Below are positions 1-8,275 of a stretch of 64,000 bases of DNA, one piece after another (the first letter of the stretch is position 1; each line of letters begins with the position of its first letter). The stretch comes from Firmicutes bacterium UBA5227. GTDB lineage: Bacteria; Bacillota; Clostridia; Tissierellales; Sedimentibacteraceae. Both the position numbers and the translations under genes were made by a program. Where the stretch lies: NCBI GenBank assembly GCA_002409285.1, contig DHUT01000078.1:34468-98467 (forward strand), read 5' to 3'. A model generated the notes under the pieces. That model had not been told where the DNA came from. It saw only the letters and a program-made list of their open reading frames with translations, and searched no databases.

Positions 1-1341
1 AATTCCTCTCTCTCAACGGATTTACTGCAGATATTTACAAGTATCATAACAGTGTTGCTTTCTCTTGCCATGATGATTTTTCTTTCACCAAATCTTACGC
101 TAATTTTTGTGGTAACAGTCCCTGTTTCCATACTGCTTACCAGGTATATGGCATCCAGAGTTCGCCCTTTCTTTCACAAGCGATCGGCAGAACTTGGCAA
201 CTTAAATGGCTTTGTAGAAGAAATAATAACAGGTCTTAAAACCATAAAAATATACAACAGAGAGGATTATATAACACAGCGTTTTGATAAGAAAAATGAG
301 GATGCGGTAAATGCTTATTATAATGCAGACTATTACGGAAGCATGACCGGACCGGGTGTGAATTTTATTAACAATATTTCTCTTGCTTTAGTCAGTGTTT
401 TTGGTTCGATTTTATATTTATTCGGAAATATAACCCTTGGAAATTTGTCATCATTTGTGCTTTACTCCCGTAAATTTTCGGGTCCCATTAATGAAGCTGC
501 CAATATATTCAGCGAGCTTCAGTCGACCTTTGCAGCAGCGGGAAGAATTTTTGAGCTGATGGATGAGAATACTGAACCTGAAGATTTAGAGAATGCGGTT
601 GTTTTGAATGACATTGACGGAAATGTAAAGATGGAGCATGTTAATTTCGGATATACCCCTGATAATGAGATTATACATGATTTAAACTTAAATGCTGAAA
701 AAGGGCAGCTTGTAGCAATAGTAGGTCCTACTGGTGCAGGAAAATCTACTATAATCAACCTGCTCATGCGTTTCTATGATCCTGAAAGCGGAACCATTTC
801 AATAGATAATATCAGCATAAAAAATGTCACAAGGAGCAGTCTGAGGCTTTCGTATACCATGGTTTTACAGGATACCTGGCTGTTTCACGGAACAGTTTTC
901 CAAAATATAGCTTACGGGAAAAATGATGCTACTATGGATGAAGTAATTTCTGCGGCAAAATCAGTTAGAATACATAATTTTATCATGCAGCTTCCGGAGG
1001 GCTATAATACTGTTCTAAGCAGTGAAACAATGAATATATCTCAGGGGCAGAAACAGCTTTTAACCATTGCCAGAGCTATGCTTTCAGATTCTAAAATACT
1101 GATACTTGACGAAGCCACGTCAAATGTAGATACCAGGACTGAAATTTTAATTCAACAGGCAATGCGCAAATTAATGCAGGATAAGACCTGTTTTGTCATT
1201 GCGCACCGACTGTCTACAATCCAAAACGCAGATGTAATCTTGGTATTACATGACGGAGAAATAGCAGAGCAGGGAACCCATGAAGAACTTTTGAAAGCAA
1301 ACGGTGTATATTCGGAACTGTACAAAGCACAGTTCCAATAA
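1..1341 (+). CDS. ABC exporter, permease-ATPase half (5' end outside window)
   Basis: Frame 1 is open from the first base, so the true start lies upstream of the window. The visible part is the later membrane segment followed by a full nucleotide-binding domain: Walker A GPTGAGKST near nt 725, Walker B ILILDEATS near nt 1100, and an H-loop in IAHRLST. The signature motif is ISQGQ instead of LSGGQ. In heterodimeric exporters of the TM287/288 or BmrCD type, the half with intact catalytic Glu and His carries the degenerate signature, so this is probably the consensus-site half. Its partner should lie just upstream. A similar pair lies at 13.1-16.7 kb. The exported substrate cannot be told from sequence. 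Confidence 0.9.
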   Translation, partial: NSSLSTDLLQIFTSIITVLLSLAMMIFLSPNLTLIFVVTVPVSILLTRYMASRVRPFFHKRSAELGNLNGFVEEIITGLKTIKIYNREDYITQRFDKKNEDAVNAYYNADYYGSMTGPGVNFINNISLALVSVFGSILYLFGNITLGNLSSFVLYSRKFSGPINEAANIFSELQSTFAAAGRIFELMDENTEPEDLENAVVLNDIDGNVKMEHVNFGYTPDNEIIHDLNLNAEKGQLVAIVGPTGAGKSTIINLLMRFYDPESGTISIDNISIKNVTRSSLRLSYTMVLQDTWLFHGTVFQNIAYGKNDATMDEVISAAKSVRIHNFIMQLPEGYNTVLSSETMNISQGQKQLLTIARAMLSDSKILILDEATSNVDTRTEILIQQAMRKLMQDKTCFVIAHRLSTIQNADVILVLHDGEIAEQGTHEELLKANGVYSELYKAQFQ

Positions 1342-1352
1342 TAACTATTTTG

Positions 1353-1386
1353 AAATAAAAAAATCCCTTAAACTATATTCAAGGGA
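1353..1386 (-). terminator. Rho-independent terminator of the 1414-2792 operon
   Basis: On the minus strand, TCCCTT and AAGGGA arms (1381-1386 and 1364-1369) close an 11-nt loop and are followed by a run of seven T. It lies between two convergent genes and may also help stop the plus-strand exporter. Confidence 0.7.
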
Positions 1387-1413
1387 AAATTTAATTTATT
1401 ACATCGCAATTTA

Positions 1414-1614
1414 TTATTTTGGTTTTAATACTTTCTTAAAGGCTTCATAACGGCTTCTAAGTGCTTCTTCATGACCTTCCTCATCTTTTACAAGCTGCTC
1501 AAAGAACTTTTTAATCTTCGGGTCCTCCGACTTATCTGCTAACATCCGATAATGATTCTGGGCTCTGATTTCATCTTCTATTGCTTCTAAAATACCATCT
1601 AATATTTGCTGCAT
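1414..1614 (-). CDS. Half-size ferritin-like / rubrerythrin-type protein
   Basis: A 66-residue protein that looks like two helices of a ferritin-like di-iron fold. It has an EIRAQNHY helix and a DEEGHEEAL helix (ExxH-type iron ligands). Full rubrerythrin domains have four helices and about 130 residues, so two copies would have to dimerise to make one iron site, as encapsulated ferritin-like proteins do. No encapsulin gene is visible. AAGGAG sits 8 nt before the ATG. It is 44 nt downstream of the PAS-SpoIIE phosphatase gene, probably in the same transcript. A role in iron or peroxide handling is inferred from the family. Confidence 0.75.
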   Translation of the reverse strand: MQQILDGILEAIEDEIRAQNHYRMLADKSEDPKIKKFFEQLVKDEEGHEEALRSRYEAFKKVLKPK

Positions 1615-1658
1615 TATTTCTGCTCCTTATCCCATAGATTTTGTATAATAATTGATTA

Positions 1659-2792
1659 TTACAGTTTCGCTACCACAAGGGTTATATCATCTCTAACTTC
1701 TTCATTCTTTAAAAAATCATTAAAATCCTCACGGATTTTTTGAATGATAACATCTGGTTCAAAGTTATATATTTTAGTAAACAGCCTTTTTAGCCTGTCT
1801 TCGTAGTATTCATTCCCGGATTTTTGTTCAGGCAGACCGTCCGACATAATAAACAGTGTCATTGACGGAGACAGATGCAAAGAATAATCCTCAAACTTGT
1901 ACAAACTAATATCTAATGCTGTTGAAATCGGAAGATTTCCTTCATCAAGCTCTATCATTTTCCCCTTATCCATTACTATAACAGGACACATATGACAACC
2001 CGCATTGCAGTATGTCAGTTCATTTGTTTTTAAATCAATTACTGACAGGAAAACACATACAAGACATTCCACAGGATATCCTTCTTTTCTGTACTGCTCA
2101 AGGAAAAAATTCATGATTTCCTTAGGCGACAGAACCTGTCCAGGTATATGCTTCAGCCTGAAATAGCTCCTTATAGTATCCTTAACAAATATAGCCAGCA
2201 TGGCGCTGTCTAACCCATGCCCTGATACATCGGCTACAAAGCATACATATTGTTCAAAATAATCATTTAGCAGACCATTGTCCACTTTAAATACATCAAA
2301 CAAATCTCCTCCTAACTCCTGTGCGGGAATATACAAGGATGCAAAGGAGATTTTTTCTGTTTCAGGAAGGCTCTCGGGCAAAGACCGCTTATGAATCTTA
2401 ATTGCATTTGCAATTTCTATATTAAGCTTTTTTTGTATTCTTTCAAGCTCTGCGTATTTTTCGTTTCCATAAATATATATGAGGCTGTCTTTCTGTAACA
2501 GCTTGATATGAAGTTCCGTCACGTGGTGTTTGCCTTTAAACAAAACACGTTCCCAGTCGGAAGGACTTTCTGATATGCTGTTAATAAGCCAATTCAACTT
2601 ATCTACATGAATATCGGCAATAATATCGAAAAAGCTTTTTCCCTTTAACTCCATATAATTATAACCTAAGTATGACTGCATTGGTTTGTTAGCAAAAATA
2701 ATACTGCCTTTTGCATCGCAAACCAGAATATGGTCATCAATCATATCCGCTATTGTTTCATTTACTTTAAGTATATCAAAGCTACTCTCCAT
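1659..2792 (-). CDS. PAS domain - PP2C/SpoIIE serine phosphatase
   Basis: An N-terminal PAS domain (VCDAKGSIIFANKPMQSYLGY) is followed by a SpoIIE/RsbU-type PP2C phosphatase with the metal-binding motifs GGDLFDVF, DVSGHGLDSAM, MSDGLPEQ and a terminal DDITLVV. Such proteins dephosphorylate anti-sigma-factor antagonists in response to a signal sensed by the PAS domain. The frame is open from a TTG at 2882. I chose the ATG at 2792 because AAGGAAGG lies 5 nt before it and a TATAAT box lies between the two candidates. No anti-sigma or antagonist gene is next to it. The following gene is the half-ferritin, so an oxygen- or redox-related stress response is a possible inference. Confidence 0.85.
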   Translation of the reverse strand: MESSFDILKVNETIADMIDDHILVCDAKGSIIFANKPMQSYLGYNYMELKGKSFFDIIADIHVDKLNWLINSISESPSDWERVLFKGKHHVTELHIKLLQKDSLIYIYGNEKYAELERIQKKLNIEIANAIKIHKRSLPESLPETEKISFASLYIPAQELGGDLFDVFKVDNGLLNDYFEQYVCFVADVSGHGLDSAMLAIFVKDTIRSYFRLKHIPGQVLSPKEIMNFFLEQYRKEGYPVECLVCVFLSVIDLKTNELTYCNAGCHMCPVIVMDKGKMIELDEGNLPISTALDISLYKFEDYSLHLSPSMTLFIMSDGLPEQKSGNEYYEDRLKRLFTKIYNFEPDVIIQKIREDFNDFLKNEEVRDDITLVVAKL

Positions 2793-2840
2793 GGTATCCT
2801 TCCTTACAGCGCTACTTGTCATAGCCATTATCTTTCTGTA

Positions 2841-2869
2841 ATTATAGCATGAATATCTTTCATTATCCA
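2841..2869 (-). promoter_or_regulatory. Candidate promoter of the PAS-SpoIIE gene
   Basis: TATAAT (2841-2846) with a weak -35 TGGATA (2864-2869) at 17-nt spacing on the minus strand. It would start the message near 2834, after the upstream TTG and just before the ATG at 2792, and so supports the shorter protein. Confidence 0.4.
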
Positions 2870-2940
2870 CTTTAATAATCAAATTCTTAACATAAATTTT
2901 GTTGGAACATTACGGTTCATAATTATTAATAAGATACGAC

Positions 2941-2997
2941 AGTTGGGACGGTTTTTCTGTCAGGAAAATCATTTGACATTAAAAACCGTCCTCAACT
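2941..2997. repeat. Long imperfect inverted repeat, GGGACGG family
   Basis: AGTTGGGACGGTTTTT (2941-2956) pairs with 2981-2997 with one bulged T. Inside it, TGTCA and TGACA form a second stem. No T-run follows on either strand, so it is more likely an interspersed hairpin element than a terminator. Short pieces with the related end CCGTCCCCTTGACA occur near 36.8 and 57.1 kb. Confidence 0.6.
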
Positions 2998-3136
2998 ATC
3001 TTTTGAGTGTTACATAATAAGCATTATATTTTTATAGCTTTAAACTGTTATCCCTTATTTGTTATTTCATTTGGATACTATGAATAATAAAACACTTAAT
3101 TTTTTATAAGCTTTCATAAATGCAGATTATAAATAT

Positions 3137-4303
3137 TTATAATTTTTTTGCTTTAGAATATATATTTGATAGCCTATCCAGTGCTAAATTTAATGTATCA
3201 TCCTTCTTTGCAAAGTGGAACCTTATAAATTGATTTGTATTATGACTGAAAAAGCTTGAACCCGGCACTGCTCCCACTCCCACTTCCCTTGCCAGCCACT
3301 CACAAAATTCAAGGTCATTTTTACAATGGAATTCACTTATATCCACTAATACATAATAAGCGCCCTGCGGTTCTGTATAGGTAAGCCCAATCCGGCTTAA
3401 TCCGTCCAGAAATAATTCTTTCATATGTGTGTAATGTCTTTGTAATTCGAGATAATATTCATCTTTAAAATTCAGTCCCGCCACTGCAGCCTCCATGAGA
3501 GGTGCAGCAGCCCCAACAGTTAAAAAATCATGAACCTTTTTAACCCTGTCTGTAATTCCTTCATCAGCAATTACATAACCAAGACGCCATCCGGTAATAG
3601 AATATGTCTTGGATAGTGAACTGCATTCGATCGTCCTTTCCCTCATTCCGGGAAGAGTGGCTATATAAGTATGCTTATAAGGCGCATAAATTATATGTTC
3701 ATATACCTCGTCTGTAATCACATAGGCATCATACTTGATTGCTAAATCTGCTATTATCTGAAGTTCGTCTCTTGTAAAAACTTTACCGCACGGATTTGAC
3801 GGATTGCACAAAATCAATGCTTTAGCTCCACTCTTAAATGAATCCTCCAATGCATTGGCGTCAAAGCCAAAGTCGGGTGGATTTAACGGAACATAAATTG
3901 GTTCTGCACCTGAAAGAATGGTATCTGCCCCATAATTTTCATAAAACGGCGAAAATATTACTACTTTATCCCCGGGATTAATTACTGCCATCATTGCCGC
4001 CATCATTGCTTCTGTACTTCCGCAGGTAATTACTACTTCCGTATCAGGATTTACCTTCATACCTGAAAAATGTTCATGCTTTTTCGCAAGGGCTTCACGG
4101 AAGTTTTGTGCTCCCCATGTGGTTGCATACTGGTGAGGTCCTTCTGATGCAACCTGTGCTAATCTGTCAGTGATCTCTGCCGGCGGCTCAAAATCAGGAT
4201 ACCCCTGGGACAGATTGATTGCATTATACTGGTTTGAAATTCTTGTCATCCTGCGTATGACTGAATCCGTGAAAACTTCCGTACGTTTACTTAATTCTTT
4301 CAT
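3137..4303 (-). CDS. PLP-dependent class I aminotransferase (methionine/aromatic type)
   Basis: 388 residues, the usual length for fold-type I aminotransferases of the AspC/YbdL/MtnE kind. NPSNPCGKVF carries the Asn that contacts PLP (about residue 167), TDEVYEH carries the Asp (198), and SSLSKTYSITGWRLGY carries the Schiff-base Lys 232. FIRFHFA near the C-terminus holds the carboxylate-binding Arg. It is the last gene of the metN-metI-dehydrogenase-metQ operon, 22 nt after metQ, with AGAGG before the ATG. From this context the likely reaction interconverts methionine and 4-methylthio-2-oxobutanoate, but the family is promiscuous and the sequence alone does not fix the substrate. Confidence 0.88.
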   Translation of the reverse strand: MKELSKRTEVFTDSVIRRMTRISNQYNAINLSQGYPDFEPPAEITDRLAQVASEGPHQYATTWGAQNFREALAKKHEHFSGMKVNPDTEVVITCGSTEAMMAAMMAVINPGDKVVIFSPFYENYGADTILSGAEPIYVPLNPPDFGFDANALEDSFKSGAKALILCNPSNPCGKVFTRDELQIIADLAIKYDAYVITDEVYEHIIYAPYKHTYIATLPGMRERTIECSSLSKTYSITGWRLGYVIADEGITDRVKKVHDFLTVGAAAPLMEAAVAGLNFKDEYYLELQRHYTHMKELFLDGLSRIGLTYTEPQGAYYVLVDISEFHCKNDLEFCEWLAREVGVGAVPGSSFFSHNTNQFIRFHFAKKDDTLNLALDRLSNIYSKAKKL

Positions 4304-4325
4304 AATTTTCCTCTCTTCCTGCTAT

Positions 4326-5171
4326 TTATTCCCATGCCGGAAGATACGAACCTTTAAAAGTTGTAGTATATACTTCCTTTACGGCATCCGACTGATATGC
4401 CTTAACTATTTTCTTATAAATCTCATTATCTGCATCCTCTGTCCTGGCAGCAATAAGGTTAACATAACTCTTTCCGTAATAAAAACTTACACTGTCCTGA
4501 AATATTGCATCCTCTCCCGGATTCAGGCCAAAATCCAACGCATAGTTGCAGTTAATAACCGCTGCAGCAACATCAGGCAAAAGAGCATATACGTTTCCTG
4601 CATCCACCTCAACAAACTCCAGGTTTAAAGGATTTGAAACAATATCTTTTAATTCAGGGCTGTCCCCTGCTGCAGGGTCAATTTCAATTAGGCCGGCTGC
4701 CTCAATTACTTTAAGTGCACGTCCCTCATTAGTTGCATCATTAGGTACTGCAATTTTTCCACCATCACTGATTTCACTTACGTCAGATATTTTGTCTGAA
4801 TAAATGTTCATAGCCGAAATAAATGTGTCACCAATTGACGTAATGTCATATCCATGGCTTTCAACCTCACTGTTTAAATAAGCATAGTGCTGGAAAGCAT
4901 TTAAATCAGTTTCTCCGTTATCTAATGCCCTGTTTGGAGTACCATAGTCAGTGAAACTTATAAGTTCAATATTTATACCTTCCTTCTTCATTTCTTCAAT
5001 TACAGGTTCCCACATTTCATTTGACTCTCCTACTACCCCTACTTTTACTGTAGTTTCTTTTTCTTCATTCTTGCCTGAATTTACACTGTCTTCCTGAGGA
5101 TTTCCGCAGGCTGTAAGTGCAGCCGCAACTAATAATGTTGTTACAACCGATAATAATTTCTTTGATTTCAT
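4326..5171 (-). CDS. metQ: MetQ/NlpA-family methionine-binding lipoprotein
   Basis: Starts with a lipoprotein signal peptide ending in the lipobox LTAC (Cys22), then a mature NlpA/MetQ domain (KVGVVGESNEMWEPVIEEMK; ETDLNAFQHYAYL; NDATNEGRAL). It is the extracellular receptor for the MetNI transporter encoded in the same operon and should bind methionine or close relatives. Length of 281 is normal. GAGGAG lies 7 nt before the ATG. The gene is separated from metI by the dehydrogenase gene, an unusual order that ties the enzyme to the transporter. Confidence 0.92.
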   Translation of the reverse strand: MKSKKLLSVVTTLLVAAALTACGNPQEDSVNSGKNEEKETTVKVGVVGESNEMWEPVIEEMKKEGINIELISFTDYGTPNRALDNGETDLNAFQHYAYLNSEVESHGYDITSIGDTFISAMNIYSDKISDVSEISDGGKIAVPNDATNEGRALKVIEAAGLIEIDPAAGDSPELKDIVSNPLNLEFVEVDAGNVYALLPDVAAAVINCNYALDFGLNPGEDAIFQDSVSFYYGKSYVNLIAARTEDADNEIYKKIVKAYQSDAVKEVYTTTFKGSYLPAWE

Positions 5172-5216
5172 AATTTTACTCCTCTTATAATGATAATTTT
5201 TTATTAGTTTGTTTTC

Positions 5217-6176
5217 TTAAAATTTTAATGATAGTTCGTAGTTTTCTTTCATCTCTTTACATGAGGCGTCGAATTGTTTCTGTTCTTCATCAGTCAGATT
5301 CAGTTCGATAATTTCTTCTATGCCGTTTATTCCCAGGACTGCCGGTACGGAAGCATATACATCGTGCTGGCCATATTCTCCGTTAAGCAGTACAGATACG
5401 GGAAGTATCCTCTTTTCATCGGCAAAAATTGCTCTTGTAACTTCTGCTATGGATGTACCTATTCCAAATTCTGTTGAACCCTTGCCTATAAGCACATGCC
5501 ATCCTCCTGCCTTACCCTCTGCGGCAAGTGCATTCAAATCTAAGTTTCCGTATTTTTCAGGTTTTTCTTTAATAAGTTCTAAAATTGGTTTACCTGCAAC
5601 AGTAACTGCAGACCATGGTACCATCTGGCTTTCACCATGCTCTCCCAAAGCATAGGCATATATTGATTTCTGGTCTATTCTCGTTGCTTCGGATATTGCT
5701 CTTCGAAGCCTTGCAGAATCCAGAGTAGTGCTTGTGGAAATCACCCTCTTTGCCGGAAAATTTAATTGGTTTTGTACATAATGTGCCACAACATCCGCAG
5801 GATTTGAAATGCTTATAATTATACCTGAAAACCCTGATTTTTTTATATTCTCCACAACATCTTTAATGACAGCTATAGTCTCTGACAAGGTATCCATTCT
5901 TGTCTGCCCCTTGGTAAAGTCAGGCAACGGTCCTGCTGCAATAATCATCAGATCCGCATCTGCTGCATCCGTATAGCTGCCTGCCTTTACCTCAACATGG
6001 TGAGGCAGGTACACTGTAGAATCATAAATATCTAAAGCCTGAGCTTTTGCTTTCTTCTCATCAATATCAATGTATACAATTTGTTCTGCCAGTCCTTGAG
6101 ATGCCAGCGCATATCCTGCATGTGAACCCACATGTCCTGCTCCTATAATAACTACTTTCCTTGGTGTCAATGCCAT
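5217..6176 (-). CDS. L-2-hydroxyacid dehydrogenase, LDH/2-hydroxyisocaproate type
   Basis: A member of the lactate/malate dehydrogenase family. It has a Rossmann GAGHVGSHAG at residues 12-21, an acidic NAD-selecting YIDID at 35-39, the Asp153/Arg156 pair in TTLDSAR and the catalytic His180 in LGEHGESQ. The substrate loop (GPLPDFTKGQTR) matches neither the LDH nor the MDH consensus. Motifs such as KSGFSGIIISISNPADVV recall L-2-hydroxyisocaproate dehydrogenases, which accept bulky side chains. It lies between metI and metQ, so I infer that it interconverts 2-hydroxy-4-methylthiobutanoate and its keto acid. Plain lactate dehydrogenase is the alternative. GGGAGG precedes the ATG. Confidence 0.82.
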   Translation of the reverse strand: MALTPRKVVIIGAGHVGSHAGYALASQGLAEQIVYIDIDEKKAKAQALDIYDSTVYLPHHVEVKAGSYTDAADADLMIIAAGPLPDFTKGQTRMDTLSETIAVIKDVVENIKKSGFSGIIISISNPADVVAHYVQNQLNFPAKRVISTSTTLDSARLRRAISEATRIDQKSIYAYALGEHGESQMVPWSAVTVAGKPILELIKEKPEKYGNLDLNALAAEGKAGGWHVLIGKGSTEFGIGTSIAEVTRAIFADEKRILPVSVLLNGEYGQHDVYASVPAVLGINGIEEIIELNLTDEEQKQFDASCKEMKENYELSLKF

Positions 6177-6195
6177 TTTAATTCCTCCCTGTGTT

Positions 6196-6876
6196 TTAAT
6201 GACTATTTTTCTTTACTACTATATTTCCTATGATTTGAATAATACTAACCATAAGTACCAACACAATAACCGATGCATAGGTTACGTCGATTTGATTCCT
6301 CTGGTACCCGAATCGTATGGCAAAATCCCCCAGACCTCCTGCTCCGACTGCACCTGCCATGGCGGTCAGGCCTATCAGGCTGATAGCTGTAATTGTTGTC
6401 CCTCTCACAATTCCCGGAATACACTCCTTAAGATATACCCGGAATATTATTTCCATCGGTCCTGAGCCCATGGACTGTGCTGCTTCCACCAGACCCGGAT
6501 CCAATTCGGCCAAGGCTGTTTCTATCTGTCTTGAAAAGAACGGAACTGTCCCAAATACTAATGGCACAATGGCTCCCTCCACTCCTATTGAAGTTCCTGA
6601 AATTAATCTGGTCAGCGTAATCAGGCTTGCCAGCAATATAACAAACGGTATAGATCTAAGAAAATTAATTACAGTATCCAGAATCTTAAAAATTACATTA
6701 TTTTGAAGAATCCCTCCTTTTTTTGTAACTGTCAAGCATATTCCCAATATAAGTCCAAAAATAAATGAAATTGAACCGGACCATCCAACCATTACTATGG
6801 TTTCATAAATACTTTCATAAAATCCCGGCAGCTTTGACATTACGTTTGGAAAGATTCTAATGAGAAATTCTTGCAT
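6196..6876 (-). CDS. metI: Methionine ABC transporter permease
   Basis: 226 residues with about five membrane segments and the EAA loop typical of MetI (EAAQSMGSGPMEIIFRVYLKE), then the conserved AMAGAVGAGGLGDFAIRFGY stretch. It forms the membrane channel of the MetNIQ importer. It overlaps the end of metN by 20 nt, with GGAGGTGATTTT just before the ATG, which implies translational coupling. The dehydrogenase gene follows 19 nt later. Confidence 0.93.
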   Translation of the reverse strand: MQEFLIRIFPNVMSKLPGFYESIYETIVMVGWSGSISFIFGLILGICLTVTKKGGILQNNVIFKILDTVINFLRSIPFVILLASLITLTRLISGTSIGVEGAIVPLVFGTVPFFSRQIETALAELDPGLVEAAQSMGSGPMEIIFRVYLKECIPGIVRGTTITAISLIGLTAMAGAVGAGGLGDFAIRFGYQRNQIDVTYASVIVLVLMVSIIQIIGNIVVKKNSH

Positions 6877-7903
6877 CTAAAATCACCTCCACTTCAACAT
6901 CCTTATTTCGTAAATACTCAATTGCTTCTGTAATATCTTCTGAAGCACCGCTTACAATGGAAACAAGACCACCTATTGGGTACTCACCAATCAGTTCAAT
7001 ATTTCCAAAAATTATGTTGACATTCAGGTTGTATTTCCTTGAAATATATGACACCAACGCTTCAGAGGCACTATGTGCTATATATGTGAATTTTAAAATA
7101 CATTCGCCCTCATTCAACCTTGCAATGGGCACCCTGTCTTTAATTAATTCATGTATCATAGACAAGTTTGATGTGCTGTCCACAAAATCCTTTGTAATCT
7201 GTTTTACCGGATTTGCAAATACCTGAAAAACATCCCCCTGCTCCACTATCTTGCCGTTTTCCATAACCACAACATTGTCGCATATTTCTTTTATTACCTG
7301 CATCTCATGGGTTATTACAACAATGGTAATTCCCAGCTTTCCATTCAATTCCTTTAACAACCTCAATATTGATTTTGTTGTCTGCGGATCCAGGGCACTG
7401 GTGGATTCATCACTTAATAAAATTTTAGGATCATTTGCAAGGGCGCGTGCTATTGCCACTCTTTGCTTCTGACCTCCGCTTAGCTGTGAAGGATACGCCT
7501 CTGCCTTATCATGTAGATCGACTAATTTAAGCAGAGAATTCACCTTATCTTTTATTTCATTCTTTTTCATCCCGCTGTGTTTCAACGGATATGCAATATT
7601 TTGAAAAACCGTTCGAGACGAAAATAAATTGAACTGCTGAAAAATCATACCTATTTTTTTTCGTTCTTCACGGAGTTTTTTCTCCGGAAGTGAAGTAATC
7701 TCCGTGTTTCCTAAAATAACCTTTCCGGCGGTAGGCTTCTCAAGAAGGTTAATACATCTGACCAAGGTTGATTTCCCTGCTCCGGAAAAGCCTATGACCC
7801 CATGAATTTTACCTTCTTCCAACCGTAGATTTACATCATTTACCGCTTCAACAGTTTTTCCATATGCCTCAAAACTCTTACTGACATTTTCAAATATAAT
7901 CAA
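6857..7903 (-). CDS. metN: Methionine ABC transporter ATP-binding protein with NIL domain
   Basis: An ATPase domain with Walker A GFSGAGKST, Q-loop FQQFNLF, signature LSGGQKQR and Walker B ILLSDESTSALD (Glu in an unusual DEST context), followed by a C-terminal NIL domain, the regulatory ligand-binding domain of MetN. The frame stays open to a TTG at 7924. I chose the TTG at 7903 because GGAGG lies 8 nt before it and the protein then begins IIFENVSKSF like other MetN proteins. An ATG at 7918 is the alternative. It is the first structural gene of the operon, about 155 nt downstream of the leader peptide ORF and its terminator. Confidence 0.93.
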   Translation of the reverse strand: MIIFENVSKSFEAYGKTVEAVNDVNLRLEEGKIHGVIGFSGAGKSTLVRCINLLEKPTAGKVILGNTEITSLPEKKLREERKKIGMIFQQFNLFSSRTVFQNIAYPLKHSGMKKNEIKDKVNSLLKLVDLHDKAEAYPSQLSGGQKQRVAIARALANDPKILLSDESTSALDPQTTKSILRLLKELNGKLGITIVVITHEMQVIKEICDNVVVMENGKIVEQGDVFQVFANPVKQITKDFVDSTSNLSMIHELIKDRVPIARLNEGECILKFTYIAHSASEALVSYISRKYNLNVNIIFGNIELIGEYPIGGLVSIVSGASEDITEAIEYLRNKDVEVEVILDARISH

Positions 7904-7994
7904 GTTCCTTTCCTCCATTTCCAACTATCCGTTACTATTCATAGTTAAAATCTTATTATTGATTTGCTACAACTCCCATTCATCTCATACAGAG

Positions 7995-8022
7995 CAAACA
8001 AAAAGCAGGTGTGTGCACCTGC
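7995..8022 (-). terminator. Attenuator terminator in the metN leader
   Basis: On the minus strand, GCAGGTG (8016-8022) pairs with CACCTGC (8005-8011) around a 4-nt loop and is followed by TTTTTGTTTG. This is a complete intrinsic terminator placed between the leader peptide and metN. Its 5' arm can instead pair with UGUGCGCCU at 8073-8081, a segment inside the leader ORF. Confidence 0.85.
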
Positions 8023-8060
8023 CAGAATTTATCCATATTCCTCAAACCAGAACAGATCAA

Positions 8061-8165
8061 TCAGGTAACATAAGGCGCACAAAACATAACCATTTGCATT
8101 TGCATATGCATGGCCTGGCTATACATTACCATGTTCGTTACTGAATCTAATATTTTTGTACGCAT
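8061..8165 (-). CDS. Methionine-rich leader peptide (34 residues)
   Basis: ATG at 8163-8165, with AAAGGGG 8 nt upstream, opens a 34-codon ORF ending in TGA at 8061-8063. Eight codons are Met (positions 1, 12, 14, 19, 21, 23, 25, 27), including the dense stretch AMHMQMQMVM. The codons straight after this stretch (Phe-Cys-Ala-Pro) carry the RNA segment that can act as antiterminator. The arrangement is that of trp/his-type attenuation: slow decoding of Met codons would free the segment, block the terminator and let metN be transcribed. Promoter, ORF, competing segment and terminator are all in the expected order. That the ORF is translated is inferred. Confidence 0.8.
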   Translation of the reverse strand: MRTKILDSVTNMVMYSQAMHMQMQMVMFCAPYVT

Positions 8166-8225
8166 TTTGCATTCCCCTTTCTCTAATCTAATTAATGAAT
8201 TTTAATTCGAAATAATTTATAATGA

Positions 8226-8255
8226 ATTATAACTGATTTTTCATATAAGTGTTAA
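8226..8255 (-). promoter_or_regulatory. Promoter of the metNI operon
   Basis: TTAACA (8250-8255), an 18-nt spacer, and TATAAT (8226-8231) on the minus strand. Transcription should start near 8219, about 54 nt before the leader peptide ATG. The same layout recurs at 11213-11242. Confidence 0.75.
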
Positions 8256-8275
8256 TACGTAAAACCAACAAGCTG

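Noticed and set aside
7903..8220. S-box (SAM) or methionine T-box riboswitch upstream of metN
   Set aside because: The leader lacks the conserved SAM riboswitch core and has no TGGTACCGCG T-box. The leader-peptide model explains its parts better.
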